The notes beneath the pieces are model-generated. The model did no database searches and was not told the DNA's origin. It was given only the letters and a program-made list of their open reading frames with translations. From Ornithinimicrobium pratense (GTDB lineage Bacteria > Actinomycetota > Actinomycetes > Actinomycetales > Dermatophilaceae), in NCBI RefSeq assembly GCF_008843165.1, contig NZ_CP044427.1, positions 3,100,001 to 3,164,000 on the forward strand: 64,000 nt of DNA. Direction: 5' to 3'. Shown here piece by piece: positions 17,309 through 25,762 of this stretch (positions within the stretch are counted from its first letter, which is position 1; each line of letters opens with the position of its first letter). The position numbers and the translations under genes were made by a program.

Positions 17309-18064
17309 ATGAGTGCCAATGACGACACCGCCCGGGTGCCAGCGGCAACGACGCCGCGGCCGACCCAACTGCCCAGGCCCCGCCTGTATGAGCAGATCGT
17401 CCAGGAGCTGCACCACCACATTGCCGAGCATGGGCTGGCCCCTGGCGACAAGCTGCCCGCCGAGCGTGAGCTGGCCCAGGCCTTGGGCGTGAGCCGCGCC
17501 TCCCTGGCCCAGGCCCTCGTCGCCCTGGAGGTGGTGGGGATCGTCCAGGTGCGGCACGGCGAGGGGGCAACCATCCGTCAGCTGCCCGGGGCCAGCGACA
17601 CGCTGGTCCGGGCGGTGCGCGAGCACCAGGACTCACTGCCCGACATCATCGACGCCCGCTCCGCCATGGAGGCCAAGCTCGCCTGGCTCGCCGCCGAGCG
17701 TCGGACCGAGCAGGACATGCAGCTGATCGACGAGGCGCTCGCCCAGATGCGGGCCGAGGTGCAGGCGGGCGAGCGGGCGCTGGAGGGCGACCGCGCCTTC
17801 CACGAAGCGGTGACCCGGGCCGCGCACTCGGTGGTGCTGGCCCGGTTGATGGCTGAGATCAGCGAGCTCATCCTGGAGAGCCGCATCGAGTCGCTCTCCC
17901 AGCCCGGGCGCCCCCAGGACTCCCTGCGCATGCACGAGAGCATCACCGAGGCGATCCGTCGCCAGGATCCCACCGCCGCCGCCGCAGCGATGACGGAGCA
18001 CATCGCGTTGGTCTCCGACGTCGCGTTCTTGTCCTACACCTCAGCCGAGCAGCAGGAGACCTGA
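17309..18064 (+). CDS. GntR-family transcriptional regulator, FadR/FCD type
   Basis: The 251-residue protein has a winged helix at about residues 22-85 (LYEQIVQELHHHIAEHGL, LPAERELAQALGVSRASLAQ, VRHGEGATI) and an all-helical FCD ligand domain after it (DIIDARSAMEAKLA, DRAFHEAVTRAAHS, MHESITEAIRRQD). The spaced D/H residues of FCD suggest a metal-assisted carboxylate ligand. The ATG at 17309 has no clear ribosome site and may be a leaderless start. It is divergent from the carboxyltransferase gene and most likely controls it and dctPQM. Confidence 0.9.
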   Translation: MSANDDTARVPAATTPRPTQLPRPRLYEQIVQELHHHIAEHGLAPGDKLPAERELAQALGVSRASLAQALVALEVVGIVQVRHGEGATIRQLPGASDTLVRAVREHQDSLPDIIDARSAMEAKLAWLAAERRTEQDMQLIDEALAQMRAEVQAGERALEGDRAFHEAVTRAAHSVVLARLMAEISELILESRIESLSQPGRPQDSLRMHESITEAIRRQDPTAAAAAMTEHIALVSDVAFLSYTSAEQQET

Positions 18065-18088
18065 TCACCGGGCCGTGGGCGGCCAGGA

Positions 18089-18117
18089 ACGGGCTGCCTG
18101 CTCTGCGAGCAGCCCGT
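18089..18117. terminator. Hairpin between gntR and the ABC importer operon
   Basis: A perfect 9-bp stem, ACGGGCTGC/GCAGCCCGT, with an 11-nt loop sits 25 bp after the gntR stop and 33 bp after the end of the convergent permease gene. It can serve both transcripts. No T-run follows. Confidence 0.55.
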
Positions 18118-18149
18118 CAGGTATGCCGCACTCAGCCCCTCGGACGCGT

Positions 18150-19145
18150 TCACTTGACGACGCGGACCCTGGACCGGTCCATCGAAAGCGCTACAGCTAC
18201 GACGATCAAGGCGCCATACACGATCTGCTCGTACGCCGGCGGTACGCCCAGGATGCTCATTCCTACCCGGAGCACGCCGATGATCAACGCACCCACGACC
18301 GTCCGCAGAGGGCCGCCGATGCCACCGGTGATCGCCGAGCCGCCCACGATGACCGCAGCGATCGCGGGCAGCAGCAGCGCGTCCGCGAGGGTCGGAGAGC
18401 CGCTGTACTGGGAGGAGGACAGCACGATCGCCGCCATCGCCGCGAAGAACCCTGAGGCACCGAACGCCAGGACGCGCACGCGGCGTGTGCGGATCCCCGA
18501 CATGAGGGCTGCTCGCTCCGCGAGCCCGATGGTGTGCAGCGACTTGCCCCGGGCCAGGAAGGCCATGAGCACGAGCACGAGCACGACGCCGAGCATCGTC
18601 GCCCAAAAGCCCAGCGCCACCCCGGCAAACCTCGAGCCGGTCAGCCAACCGATGAGTGGGTAGTTCTCGCCGATCGAGATGGTCGAGGCGCCCGAGAGGC
18701 CCAGCGCCACCCCGGACCATAGCCCCATCGCGCCCAGGGTCACCACGAACGACGGGATCTGCGCGTATGCGGAGATGACGCCGTTGAGCAGACCGGCCCC
18801 CGTGATACAGGCGATCATGAGGAGGATGCCCGCCACGCCCATGGTGTCGATCCACGACGCCAGCAGGATCGTGCCAAGCGAGGCGAGCACGGCCACCGAC
18901 AGGTCGATACCCCCGGTGAGGATGACAAAAGTCTGCCCGAGGGCGAGCAGGATGATCGGCACCGAGCTCTCTGCCAGCGTGCTCAGGCTGGGGCCACTCA
19001 AGAACGTGGGCTCACGCACACTCACCGCGAGGACGAGGGCGATCAGCATGACCATCGGGAGCGCCGTGACGAGCCTGCCTCTGGATACGGCCCCGCGGCC
19101 GGTGCGACGATCCGGTGTCGCGACCTCCACCTCCGTCTGAGCCAT
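18150..19145 (-). CDS. Sugar ABC importer permease, RbsC type (importer 1)
   Basis: The 331-residue membrane protein of the ribose/branched-chain permease family has the conserved stretches GQTFVILTGGIDLSVAVLAS, GLLNGVISAYAQIPSFVVTL and GGSAITGGIGGPLRTVVGAL. The charged N-terminus precedes the first helix. It would pair with the second permease (20665-21702) as a heterodimer. Its start overlaps the ATPase stop, and it is the last gene of the four-gene importer operon. Confidence 0.92.
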   Translation of the reverse strand: MAQTEVEVATPDRRTGRGAVSRGRLVTALPMVMLIALVLAVSVREPTFLSGPSLSTLAESSVPIILLALGQTFVILTGGIDLSVAVLASLGTILLASWIDTMGVAGILLMIACITGAGLLNGVISAYAQIPSFVVTLGAMGLWSGVALGLSGASTISIGENYPLIGWLTGSRFAGVALGFWATMLGVVLVLVLMAFLARGKSLHTIGLAERAALMSGIRTRRVRVLAFGASGFFAAMAAIVLSSSQYSGSPTLADALLLPAIAAVIVGGSAITGGIGGPLRTVVGALIIGVLRVGMSILGVPPAYEQIVYGALIVVAVALSMDRSRVRVVK

Positions 19146-20668
19146 CAGACCATCGCCTCCACAAGTTGAATCTGAGTCGGTTTGTTGCCCGGAGCCGCGG
19201 GGAACTCAGCGGTCACCGCACCATCACGGAACACGACGACGTGGTGACTCAGCGCGATGGTCTCCTCGAGCGTGTCCGCGAGCAGGATGATCGCCAACCC
19301 TGCGGCGCAGGCCTCCCGGACGAACGTGAACACGTCCTCCTTGGCCCCCACATCGAGCCCTCGGGTCGGATGGTCGAGGATGAGCACCTTCAGCTTTGGC
19401 GAGCTCAGCCACTTGGCCAAGGCCACCTTCTGCTGGTTCCCACCGCTGAGATTGGCGACGTCGACATGTGGTGTCGGGGTCTTGATCTTCAGCCGCTCGG
19501 TCCACTCCGCCACGAGCGCTGAGCGCCGCGAGGGCACGACGACGCCCGCCGTGCTCACAGTGCTGGGGTCAGCAAGCACAATGTTCTCCTCCACGGACAA
19601 CCCCATGGCTACGCCTTCGGTCCGCCGCTCGGCGGGGATGTAGCCAATACCGGCATCGACGGCGTCCGGTGGTGAGCCGAACGACACCCGGGAGCCCCGG
19701 AGTAGCACCTCCCCAGAGTCGAAGGGCTCAGCGCCGAAAAGACTGCGGCACAGTGCTTCGCGTCCGGAGCCGAGCACGCCGGCGAGGCCGAGGACCTCGC
19801 CGGCGCGGACCTTGAGGCTGACGTCACGGAAGGACCCGGCCCGGTTGAGCCGGTTGATCTCGAGCACCACCGGGGCATCCTCGGTGATCTCCTGCTGCTC
19901 GTCCTCGCGGTAGTAACCGCCACTCGACTCTCTTCCGACCATCAGCCGGTAGAGCTCGTCGACGTCGACCGTCTTGGGGTCCCGCTCGGCGACGACGCGG
20001 CCGTCCTTCATGACGTAGACGCGGTCCGAGACGCGCAGGACCTCGTCGAGTCGGTGGGAGACGAAGACTACCGAGGCAATCGAGCGCAGCCGCTCGATCT
20101 GCTCGAACAGTGTCTCCAGGTCCTCACCGTCGAGCACCGAGGTGGGCTCATCGAGAATGATGACCGGTTCGTGGGCCGAGCGCTCCTCGACGCCCAGCGC
20201 CTTGGCCAGCTCGACCAGCTGACGCTGGGCGAAGGTCAGGGACTCGGTCTTGTCGGTCGGCTTGATCGACGACTGGATCTTGTCCAGTTGCCGCTGCGCG
20301 CGCCGGTTGATCTCACCCCAGCGGTACACCCCACCGCGGACTGAGGAGCCCTCGGCGCCCAGCAGGATGTTCTCCGCGACCGACACGGTGCCGATGAGCG
20401 ACTGCTCCTGGTGGACCATTCCGATGCCGGCGTTGGCCGCGTCCCGCGGGTTGCGCAGCTTGATCGGCTTTCCACGCAGCTCGACCGCCCCCTCGTCGGG
20501 GCTGTAGACGCCGGAGAGGATCTTCAGAACCGTGGACTTCCCGGCACCGTTCTCGCCGATCAGGCCCACGACCTCGTGGGGTCGGATGTCCATGCTGACG
20601 CGGTCCAGCGCGAGGACGCCGGGGAACCTCTTGGACACATTCTGCAGGGAGATCACGGGTTCGCTCAT
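19145..20668 (-). CDS. Sugar ABC importer ATPase, RbsA type with two nucleotide domains (importer 1)
   Basis: The 507-residue protein has two fused ABC domains. The first has GENGAGKST and LDEPTSVLDG but a weak signature (LTFAQRQLVEL). The second has a degenerate P-loop GVLGSGRE, the signature LSGGNQQKV and a Walker B in which the catalytic Glu is His (LILDHPTRG). One degenerate site is normal in this family. It powers the importer formed with the two permeases. Start and stop overlap its neighbours by 4 and 1 bp. Confidence 0.93.
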   Translation of the reverse strand: MSEPVISLQNVSKRFPGVLALDRVSMDIRPHEVVGLIGENGAGKSTVLKILSGVYSPDEGAVELRGKPIKLRNPRDAANAGIGMVHQEQSLIGTVSVAENILLGAEGSSVRGGVYRWGEINRRAQRQLDKIQSSIKPTDKTESLTFAQRQLVELAKALGVEERSAHEPVIILDEPTSVLDGEDLETLFEQIERLRSIASVVFVSHRLDEVLRVSDRVYVMKDGRVVAERDPKTVDVDELYRLMVGRESSGGYYREDEQQEITEDAPVVLEINRLNRAGSFRDVSLKVRAGEVLGLAGVLGSGREALCRSLFGAEPFDSGEVLLRGSRVSFGSPPDAVDAGIGYIPAERRTEGVAMGLSVEENIVLADPSTVSTAGVVVPSRRSALVAEWTERLKIKTPTPHVDVANLSGGNQQKVALAKWLSSPKLKVLILDHPTRGLDVGAKEDVFTFVREACAAGLAIILLADTLEETIALSHHVVVFRDGAVTAEFPAAPGNKPTQIQLVEAMV

Positions 20669-21702
20669 TTGATGACCCGCGTCCTGTTCCGCAGATGCCA
20701 GCCAGTGGCGGCGACCGCAACGACAATGATGGCGCCCTGCAGAGACACCTGGATGTACGGCTGCACGCCGACCAGGATGAGCCCGTTGGCCAGGGTTGCG
20801 ATGATCAGCGCACCGACGACGGTGTGCAGCACTCCTCCGCGGCCGCCGGCGAGCAGGGTGCCACCGATGACGACGGCGGTGATGGTGGCGAACATCTGAC
20901 CGGCACCGATCTGGACGTCCCCCACCCCGAGCCGCATCGAGGCCATGGCCCCGCCGAGCCCAGCGGCCGACCCGGAGATCACAAATGCCAAGGTCTTGTA
21001 CTTCGGGATCGAGATACCGGACAAGCGGGCAATCGCCTCATCGCCACCAATGACGTACGCGTAGCGGCCGGCCCGGGTGAAGCGCTGGATGCCGTAACCG
21101 ATGAGGACGATGAACAACGCGATGAAGACGAGCTTGGAGAGCCCGAACCACTGGCCCAGACCCCAGCTACGAACCCCCTCATCCAACAGCCGGGGGGCGC
21201 GGCCGGCGAAGAGCACCGTGGCGATTCCCATGCCGATAGCCCCGACACCCAGCGTCACCATGAACGAGGGAATCTTGAGCCGGGTATGCAGCACCCCGTT
21301 GACCAGTCCGAAGATGGCGCCGACACCGACGCCGGCGAGGACGGCCAGCAGGCCGAAGTCGTTGTCATTGCGGTCGTTGGCCGCCAGCAGCACGACGACC
21401 ATCGACGACGTCGCCATGACGCCCTCGGTAGAGAGGTCGATCCCTCCCAGGAGAATGACGAACGTCATACCCACTGCCATGACGAGCAGGATCGATGTCT
21501 GGTCCGCGATCCCGCCCAGGTTGGCCGCGGTGAAGAACCGGTCGCTCAACAGAGTGAACAACATCAAGAGCCCCACCAGCGCGACCGGCGGACCGACGTT
21601 CATCAGGCGGCGCGCCCAGCCCCTCCTGGACTGCCTCGACGGGGGTGCCGCCGGGGCCGGGGACCCTGCCGGACTCTGTGGGGTCTGCAGGTCTTGCGAC
21701 AT
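20665..21702 (-). CDS. Sugar ABC importer permease, RbsC type (importer 1)
   Basis: The 345-residue protein has the family blocks GMTFVILLGGIDLSTEGVMA, GLVNGVLHTRLKIPSFMVTL, GGDEAIARLSGI and GGTLLAGGRGGVLHTVVGAL. The N-terminal 30 residues are Pro/Ala/Arg rich and cytoplasmic. It follows the binding-protein gene after an 83-bp gap with a strong hairpin and overlaps the ATPase start by ATGA. Confidence 0.92.
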   Translation of the reverse strand: MSQDLQTPQSPAGSPAPAAPPSRQSRRGWARRLMNVGPPVALVGLLMLFTLLSDRFFTAANLGGIADQTSILLVMAVGMTFVILLGGIDLSTEGVMATSSMVVVLLAANDRNDNDFGLLAVLAGVGVGAIFGLVNGVLHTRLKIPSFMVTLGVGAIGMGIATVLFAGRAPRLLDEGVRSWGLGQWFGLSKLVFIALFIVLIGYGIQRFTRAGRYAYVIGGDEAIARLSGISIPKYKTLAFVISGSAAGLGGAMASMRLGVGDVQIGAGQMFATITAVVIGGTLLAGGRGGVLHTVVGALIIATLANGLILVGVQPYIQVSLQGAIIVVAVAATGWHLRNRTRVIK

Positions 21703-21717
21703 CCTTTACCTTTCGTC

Positions 21718-21758
21718 AGTGCCGTCCGCGGCCAAGGGACGTAGCCGCGGACGGCACT
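21718..21758 (-). terminator. Strong intercistronic hairpin after the binding-protein gene
   Basis: A perfect 15-bp inverted repeat with an 11-nt loop fills the gap between the substrate-binding-protein stop and the first permease start. There is no T-run. In ABC importer operons such hairpins stabilise the upstream message or partly stop transcription, giving more binding protein than permease; that role here is inferred. Confidence 0.6.
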
Positions 21759-21785
21759 ACTTCTTCGGCACAACGAGGAACGGAG

Positions 21786-22904
21786 TTACTCGATCGGCCC
21801 GACGCTGCGAAGGAACGGGTCATCGAGGTCGGGCTGCAGCTCCTCGGCCGTCGGCGCCGACATGTGCTCGTCGACGTTGTCCTGCGTCACCAGGAACTGC
21901 GTGCCGTAGAAGGCCCGCTGCTCATCGCTCGCGTCGGCGACGTCGTACTCTCCGATGGCTGCCTGGTAGGCGAGCGCGAGCGGCGCCCCACCCTGCCACC
22001 ATGCGTCGGTCGTGACCGTGGCGAGGTAGCCGTTCTCACCGGAGCTGATCTCGTCCAGCGCCTCGGGGACCGCATCGACGCCCACAATGGGCACCTCGCC
22101 CCCACCGCGACCGGCCGCCTTCAGGGCCTCCAGTGCGCCGAGTGCCATGTTGTCGTTGGCTGCCCAGATGCCCTGGACGTCCTCACCATGCTTGGTCAGC
22201 AGGGTCTGAGTGACGCTGTAACCGGTGTTGCGGTCCCATTGCGCTGTCTGATCGTCCAGCAGCTCGATGTCGGGGTACTCCTCGAGCGCCCGTTGCAGAC
22301 CGGCGAACCGCTGCTGCGCAGGGACATTGTCCAGGATGCCCTGGAGGGCGATGATGCCTCCTTCGCCGCCCATCTCTTCGAACAGCGCAGTCGCGATCTG
22401 GTAGCCGCTCTCGTCGCCGTCGAAGGAGATGTGCGAGACCCAGTTGTCACCCACGTCCGGCGGCAGCAGGTCGTCGGGCTTGTTCCACTGCGTCACCACG
22501 TACCCGCCCGCGTCGGTCACCGCACGCACGATGGCCTGAGTGTCCGAGGACGTGTTCGGGTCGACGTTGAGCGCGATGGTCTGACCGGAGGCGATGAGCG
22601 AGCGGATCTGGGAGAGCTGCTTCTGAGAGTCACCGTCATCGCTGAGGACGGTGAGGTCCTTGTCGACGGACTCGGCAAAGATCTCCGCTCCCTCGACCCA
22701 GTTGGCGTGGTAGGGGTTGGACAGAGAACGAATCGCCAGCACGAGTTGCACGTCATCACCCGAGTCACCGTCCGGGGTGCCGGTGGCTGCGCCGTCTGAC
22801 CCGCCGTCGCCCGAGGAGCATGCGGCGAGGGACAGGGCCGCGAAGACCGCGACGGCAGACACGCCCGTGCGGGTGCGCTTTCGTGAGTTGCGTAGGGAGA
22901 ACAC
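21786..22904 (-). CDS. Sugar-binding lipoprotein of ABC importer 1 (Peripla_BP_4 type)
   Basis: The 372-residue protein has a basic N-terminus and lipobox LSLAAC. The mature fold is the ribose/galactose-binding type: LAIRSLSNPYHANWVEGAE, QIRSLIASGQTIALNVDPNT, GLQRALEEYPDIEL, AANDNMALGALEALKAAG and IVGVDAVPEALDEI. GTG 22904 is chosen because GGAGG lies five bases upstream; two in-frame ATGs at 22922 and 22919 would place that site inside the gene. The GTAGT-N3-ACTAC operator lies about 200 bp upstream. The ligand is unknown; the fold suggests a free sugar or polyol. Confidence 0.9.
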   Translation of the reverse strand: MFSLRNSRKRTRTGVSAVAVFAALSLAACSSGDGGSDGAATGTPDGDSGDDVQLVLAIRSLSNPYHANWVEGAEIFAESVDKDLTVLSDDGDSQKQLSQIRSLIASGQTIALNVDPNTSSDTQAIVRAVTDAGGYVVTQWNKPDDLLPPDVGDNWVSHISFDGDESGYQIATALFEEMGGEGGIIALQGILDNVPAQQRFAGLQRALEEYPDIELLDDQTAQWDRNTGYSVTQTLLTKHGEDVQGIWAANDNMALGALEALKAAGRGGGEVPIVGVDAVPEALDEISSGENGYLATVTTDAWWQGGAPLALAYQAAIGEYDVADASDEQRAFYGTQFLVTQDNVDEHMSAPTAEELQPDLDDPFLRSVGPIE

Positions 22905-23105
22905 TCTTACCTCCAACATCATTGGTGGGGCCAGTCGGGGCACCGGGGGTGGCGACGAGCCTCTGGGGAGAGGACTAGGGCCTGCCCGGAACGGAACGGA
23001 GAGGTCCTGAGGGTGGTGCTGGTCATCCAGGCGGGCGTTCGGGCCCGCCCGCGTCGGGGCCAACCGGAGGTGCGCCATGTCTCTCCCTCTGCACCGAGAG
23101 AGCAT

Positions 23106-23118
23106 GTAGTGATACTAC
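23106..23118. promoter_or_regulatory. RpiR-regulon operator 1 (importer 1 operon)
   Basis: GTAGT-GAT-ACTAC is a perfect 5-bp inverted repeat with a 3-bp centre. It lies upstream of the first ABC importer operon and just downstream of the rpiR stop. Four further copies of the same pattern occur in the window, all at operon heads. Confidence 0.75.
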
Positions 23119-23135
23119 CTACTGCTGAAGGGGTG

Positions 23136-24083
23136 TCAAGCCTTCCTGGTCCCGCCGTCAACAATTCCCTCGGGACCGGGATGCCAGCCGTCCATGGAGG
23201 TCTTGCTCGCCCGGAACCGGGCAAGCTCGCGCTTCATCGTCCGCACCCGGTCGAGATGCTGGGGCCCCTTCTTGACCACCACGGCCGTCGCGAGGATGTC
23301 GATGACGACGAGCCCGGCGAGACGGCTGACCATGGGGGTGAACACCTCGGTGTCCTCGTAGGTCTTGGCGATGAGCGCAACGTCGCAGAACGGCACCAGC
23401 GGCGTCTGACCCCCCGTCAGGCCGATGATGGTCGCCCCATGGCGCCGGGCCAGCTCGGCGACCTCGAGGACGATGCCGGTGTTGCCGGTGTTGGAGATGA
23501 TGAAGAAGACGCAGCCCGGCTCGCACATCGAGGCCGCCATGACCTGCTGATGGGCATCGAGTGGGGCGGAGCACGGCACCCCGAACAACCCGCCCTTCTG
23601 CTCCGCGTCCTGGGCGATGATGCTTGAGGCGCCGAAGCCGATGAACGTCACGGAGGTTGCCGCGGCCAGATAGTCGACGGCCTTGGAGAGCGCCTCGGGG
23701 TCGTAGGTCTTACGGGCTCGGTCAAGGCTGCTGATGGTGTGGTCGAACACCTTCTGCGCCATCGTCTCCACGGAGTCACCAGGCTCGATGCCCGAGTAGG
23801 TGACCGGGACCCCGAGGGCGAGCACCTGGGCGAGGTCAAGCTTGAAGGCCTGGAACCCGTCGTAGCCGAGCCGCAGAGCAAAGCGCATGACCGTCGGCTC
23901 GGACACCCCGGCGGCGTCGGCCACCGCGGCCATCGTGTAGCCAAGGATGTCTGCCGGAGCGGCCAGCACCACCTGGGCGACCTTCTGCTCGGACTTGCGC
24001 AGGCTGGGCATCGCGTCTCGGATCCGTTCGAGGAGGGGCATCTCCTCGACCATCGGGCTCCCGCCATTGGGACTCGCAGTCAT
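23136..24083 (-). CDS. MurR/RpiR-family regulator with SIS domain
   Basis: The 315-residue protein has an N-terminal HTH_6 domain (MPSLRKSEQKVAQVVLAAPA, MAAVADAAGVSEPTVMRFAL) and a C-terminal SIS sugar-phosphate domain (VTFIGFGASSIIAQD, FIISNTGNTGIVLEVAELA, ATIIGLTGG, DVALIAKTYED). RpiR proteins of this form sense a phosphosugar and usually repress. ATG 24083 follows GGGGAG by five bases; a GTG one codon earlier is too close. It is the last gene of the unit headed by the operator at 28387, so it is probably autoregulated, and it is the natural binder of all five local palindromes. Confidence 0.93.
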   Translation of the reverse strand: MTASPNGGSPMVEEMPLLERIRDAMPSLRKSEQKVAQVVLAAPADILGYTMAAVADAAGVSEPTVMRFALRLGYDGFQAFKLDLAQVLALGVPVTYSGIEPGDSVETMAQKVFDHTISSLDRARKTYDPEALSKAVDYLAAATSVTFIGFGASSIIAQDAEQKGGLFGVPCSAPLDAHQQVMAASMCEPGCVFFIISNTGNTGIVLEVAELARRHGATIIGLTGGQTPLVPFCDVALIAKTYEDTEVFTPMVSRLAGLVVIDILATAVVVKKGPQHLDRVRTMKRELARFRASKTSMDGWHPGPEGIVDGGTRKA

Positions 24084-24143
24084 CACTTCTCCCCTGTAGA
24101 TAAGGCATCGTAGCGCTGGGGGCGGCCCGGGGAGGGGGAGCTT

Positions 24144-24785
24144 TCAGCCACCAAGCTGTGCCGCCTCGCCGGCCAACCTCTCGATGGTGGCCCAGTCCCC
24201 CGCGTCAATGGCGGCCTCGGGCGTGATCCACGAGCCCCCGACGCAGGCGACGTTCGCGAGCGCGAGGTAGTCCGCGGCGTTCTTCCGGTTGACCCCGCCG
24301 GTGGGGCAGAACTGCAGGTCTGGCAGCGGTCCGCGCACATTGGCCAGGTAGGTGGCGCCGCCCGCCGCCTCAGCGGGGAAGAACTTCATGGTGCGCCACC
24401 CGCGGTTCGCGAGCTGCATCATCTCGGTGGTGGTGGCCGCGCCGAGCAGAGCTGGGACGTTGGCGTCCAGGACGGCGTCCTGCAGGTCGGCCGGCGAGCC
24501 CGGCGAGACGACGAACCGCGCGCCGGCCTCGACAGCGAGCGTGACCTGCTCCGGGGTGGTCACCGTGCCGGCGCCCAGGACGATGTCGGGCACCTCCGCC
24601 GCGATGGCCCGGATCGCCTCGATCGCAGCCGGGGTGCGCAGGGTCAGCTCGATGACGGGCACCCCGCCTCGCACCAGGGCCTTGGCCACGCTCACCGCGG
24701 CCTCAGCGCTCGGCACCTTGACGACGGGCACCACCGGGCTCATCCGGCAGATCTCTTCCATCGTGAGGGTCGTAGCCGTGCTCAT
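24144..24785 (-). CDS. eda: KDPG/KHG aldolase family protein
   Basis: The 213-residue protein matches the class I KDPG aldolase length and layout: VVPVVKVPSAEAAVSVAKAL, GGVPVIELTLRTPAAIEAI, LGAGTVTTPEQ, RFVVSPG, the Schiff-base lysine in MKFFPAEAAGG, and FCPTGGVNRKNAADYLAL. It should cleave a 2-keto-3-deoxy-6-phosphoaldonate or related 2-keto-4-hydroxy acid to pyruvate plus an aldehyde. ATG 24785 has an AGGTG site. It lies six bases after the phosphotriesterase-family gene. No sugar-acid dehydratase is encoded in the window, so the origin of its substrate is unclear. Confidence 0.92.
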   Translation of the reverse strand: MSTATTLTMEEICRMSPVVPVVKVPSAEAAVSVAKALVRGGVPVIELTLRTPAAIEAIRAIAAEVPDIVLGAGTVTTPEQVTLAVEAGARFVVSPGSPADLQDAVLDANVPALLGAATTTEMMQLANRGWRTMKFFPAEAAGGATYLANVRGPLPDLQFCPTGGVNRKNAADYLALANVACVGGSWITPEAAIDAGDWATIERLAGEAAQLGG

Positions 24786-24790
24786 GGTCT

Positions 24791-25762
24791 TCACCTTTTC
24801 TGGTCGATCTCGGGTGCGGTGCGCCACGTCAGCCACCGCGAGGGGTTCTTCGTCGTCAGGAGTGCCACGCCCTGTTCACCGATGGCCGCGCGCACCCGTG
24901 GCAAGAATCGCCGGTAGGTGTAGGCCAGGCCCGGCATCCCGCCGTAGGACTCATACCGGCTGCGCCGGGCGACGTCACCGCCCAGCAGCGTGCGGTCTTC
25001 GCCGCCACCGGCGACAACCTTTTCCAGGCAGTCGACCAGCACACTGTCGGGCCACGATTTGTGGCGTGCGCAACCGTCGTAGCCGAGGTAGGCACCGCGT
25101 GCCGCCAACTCCAGATGCAGCCCTGGGTCCGGGTTGCGGTCGATATGGGCGAGCGCGACCCGGTCCTCGGGGCAGCCAGCCTCGGCCAGCATGGTCAACA
25201 CTTCGTGCGCGGCGCTGCCGTGCTCAAGGTGCACCATCACCGGGGCGCCGAGCTCGGCGCTGACTCCGCCGGCGGCCTCGATCGCCCGCCGTTCGAAGGC
25301 GCTGACCGACCAGTAGCCGATGCCTACCTTCACCAGGCCGGCGCGGCCGTGGCGGGCGGGCTCGGCATCGTGTGCGTCGCGGTCGTCGACCAGCCCGTCG
25401 ACGAGCTCGGCACGGAACGCCTGAGCGAGCTGCGCGGTGCTCTTCGCGGTGAGGTCGGGACGTGCAGGATAGTGGGACTCCCGGTGGACGCCGGTGGTGT
25501 GCACCACGTGCACACCCAGATCCCGCGAGATCCGCCGCACGGCGCTGGGCACCCGACCGAGCCCGATCGGGGTGGCTTCCACCAGACAACCCACGCCGGC
25601 CGCCACGAGGTCCGCGGCCTCCGCACGGCTGTGCTCCTCGTCGTCGAGCTCGTCACCGGGCAGCAGCGGGGTGGTCTGGAAGAGGTGCTCGTGGTAGTTC
25701 ACTACGCCCAACTCGCCGGGTGCGACGTCGCCGAGGACGGTGCGCACGGCGCGGTCGGTCAC
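24791..25762 (-). CDS. Phosphotriesterase-family metal hydrolase, probable sugar lactonase
   Basis: The 323-residue amidohydrolase-superfamily protein has the expected metal ligands: HxH in VNYHEHLF, a probable carbamylated Lys in GLVKVGIGYW, His in MVHLEHG, His in LAHIDRNPD and Asp in LLGGDVARR. The second His block reads VHLEHG, where many relatives have T-H-T. Members of this group in sugar clusters hydrolyse aldono- or phospho-lactones, which fits the flanking dehydrogenase, kinase and aldolase. The GTG start overlaps the kinase stop (GTGA). Confidence 0.85.
   Translation of the reverse strand: MTDRAVRTVLGDVAPGELGVVNYHEHLFQTTPLLPGDELDDEEHSRAEAADLVAAGVGCLVEATPIGLGRVPSAVRRISRDLGVHVVHTTGVHRESHYPARPDLTAKSTAQLAQAFRAELVDGLVDDRDAHDAEPARHGRAGLVKVGIGYWSVSAFERRAIEAAGGVSAELGAPVMVHLEHGSAAHEVLTMLAEAGCPEDRVALAHIDRNPDPGLHLELAARGAYLGYDGCARHKSWPDSVLVDCLEKVVAGGGEDRTLLGGDVARRSRYESYGGMPGLAYTYRRFLPRVRAAIGEQGVALLTTKNPSRWLTWRTAPEIDQKR

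Noticed and set aside
20695..21744. A 349-codon plus-strand open frame opposite the importer 1 permease
   Set aside because: Low-complexity antisense shadow of a conserved permease; no ribosome site or family motif.
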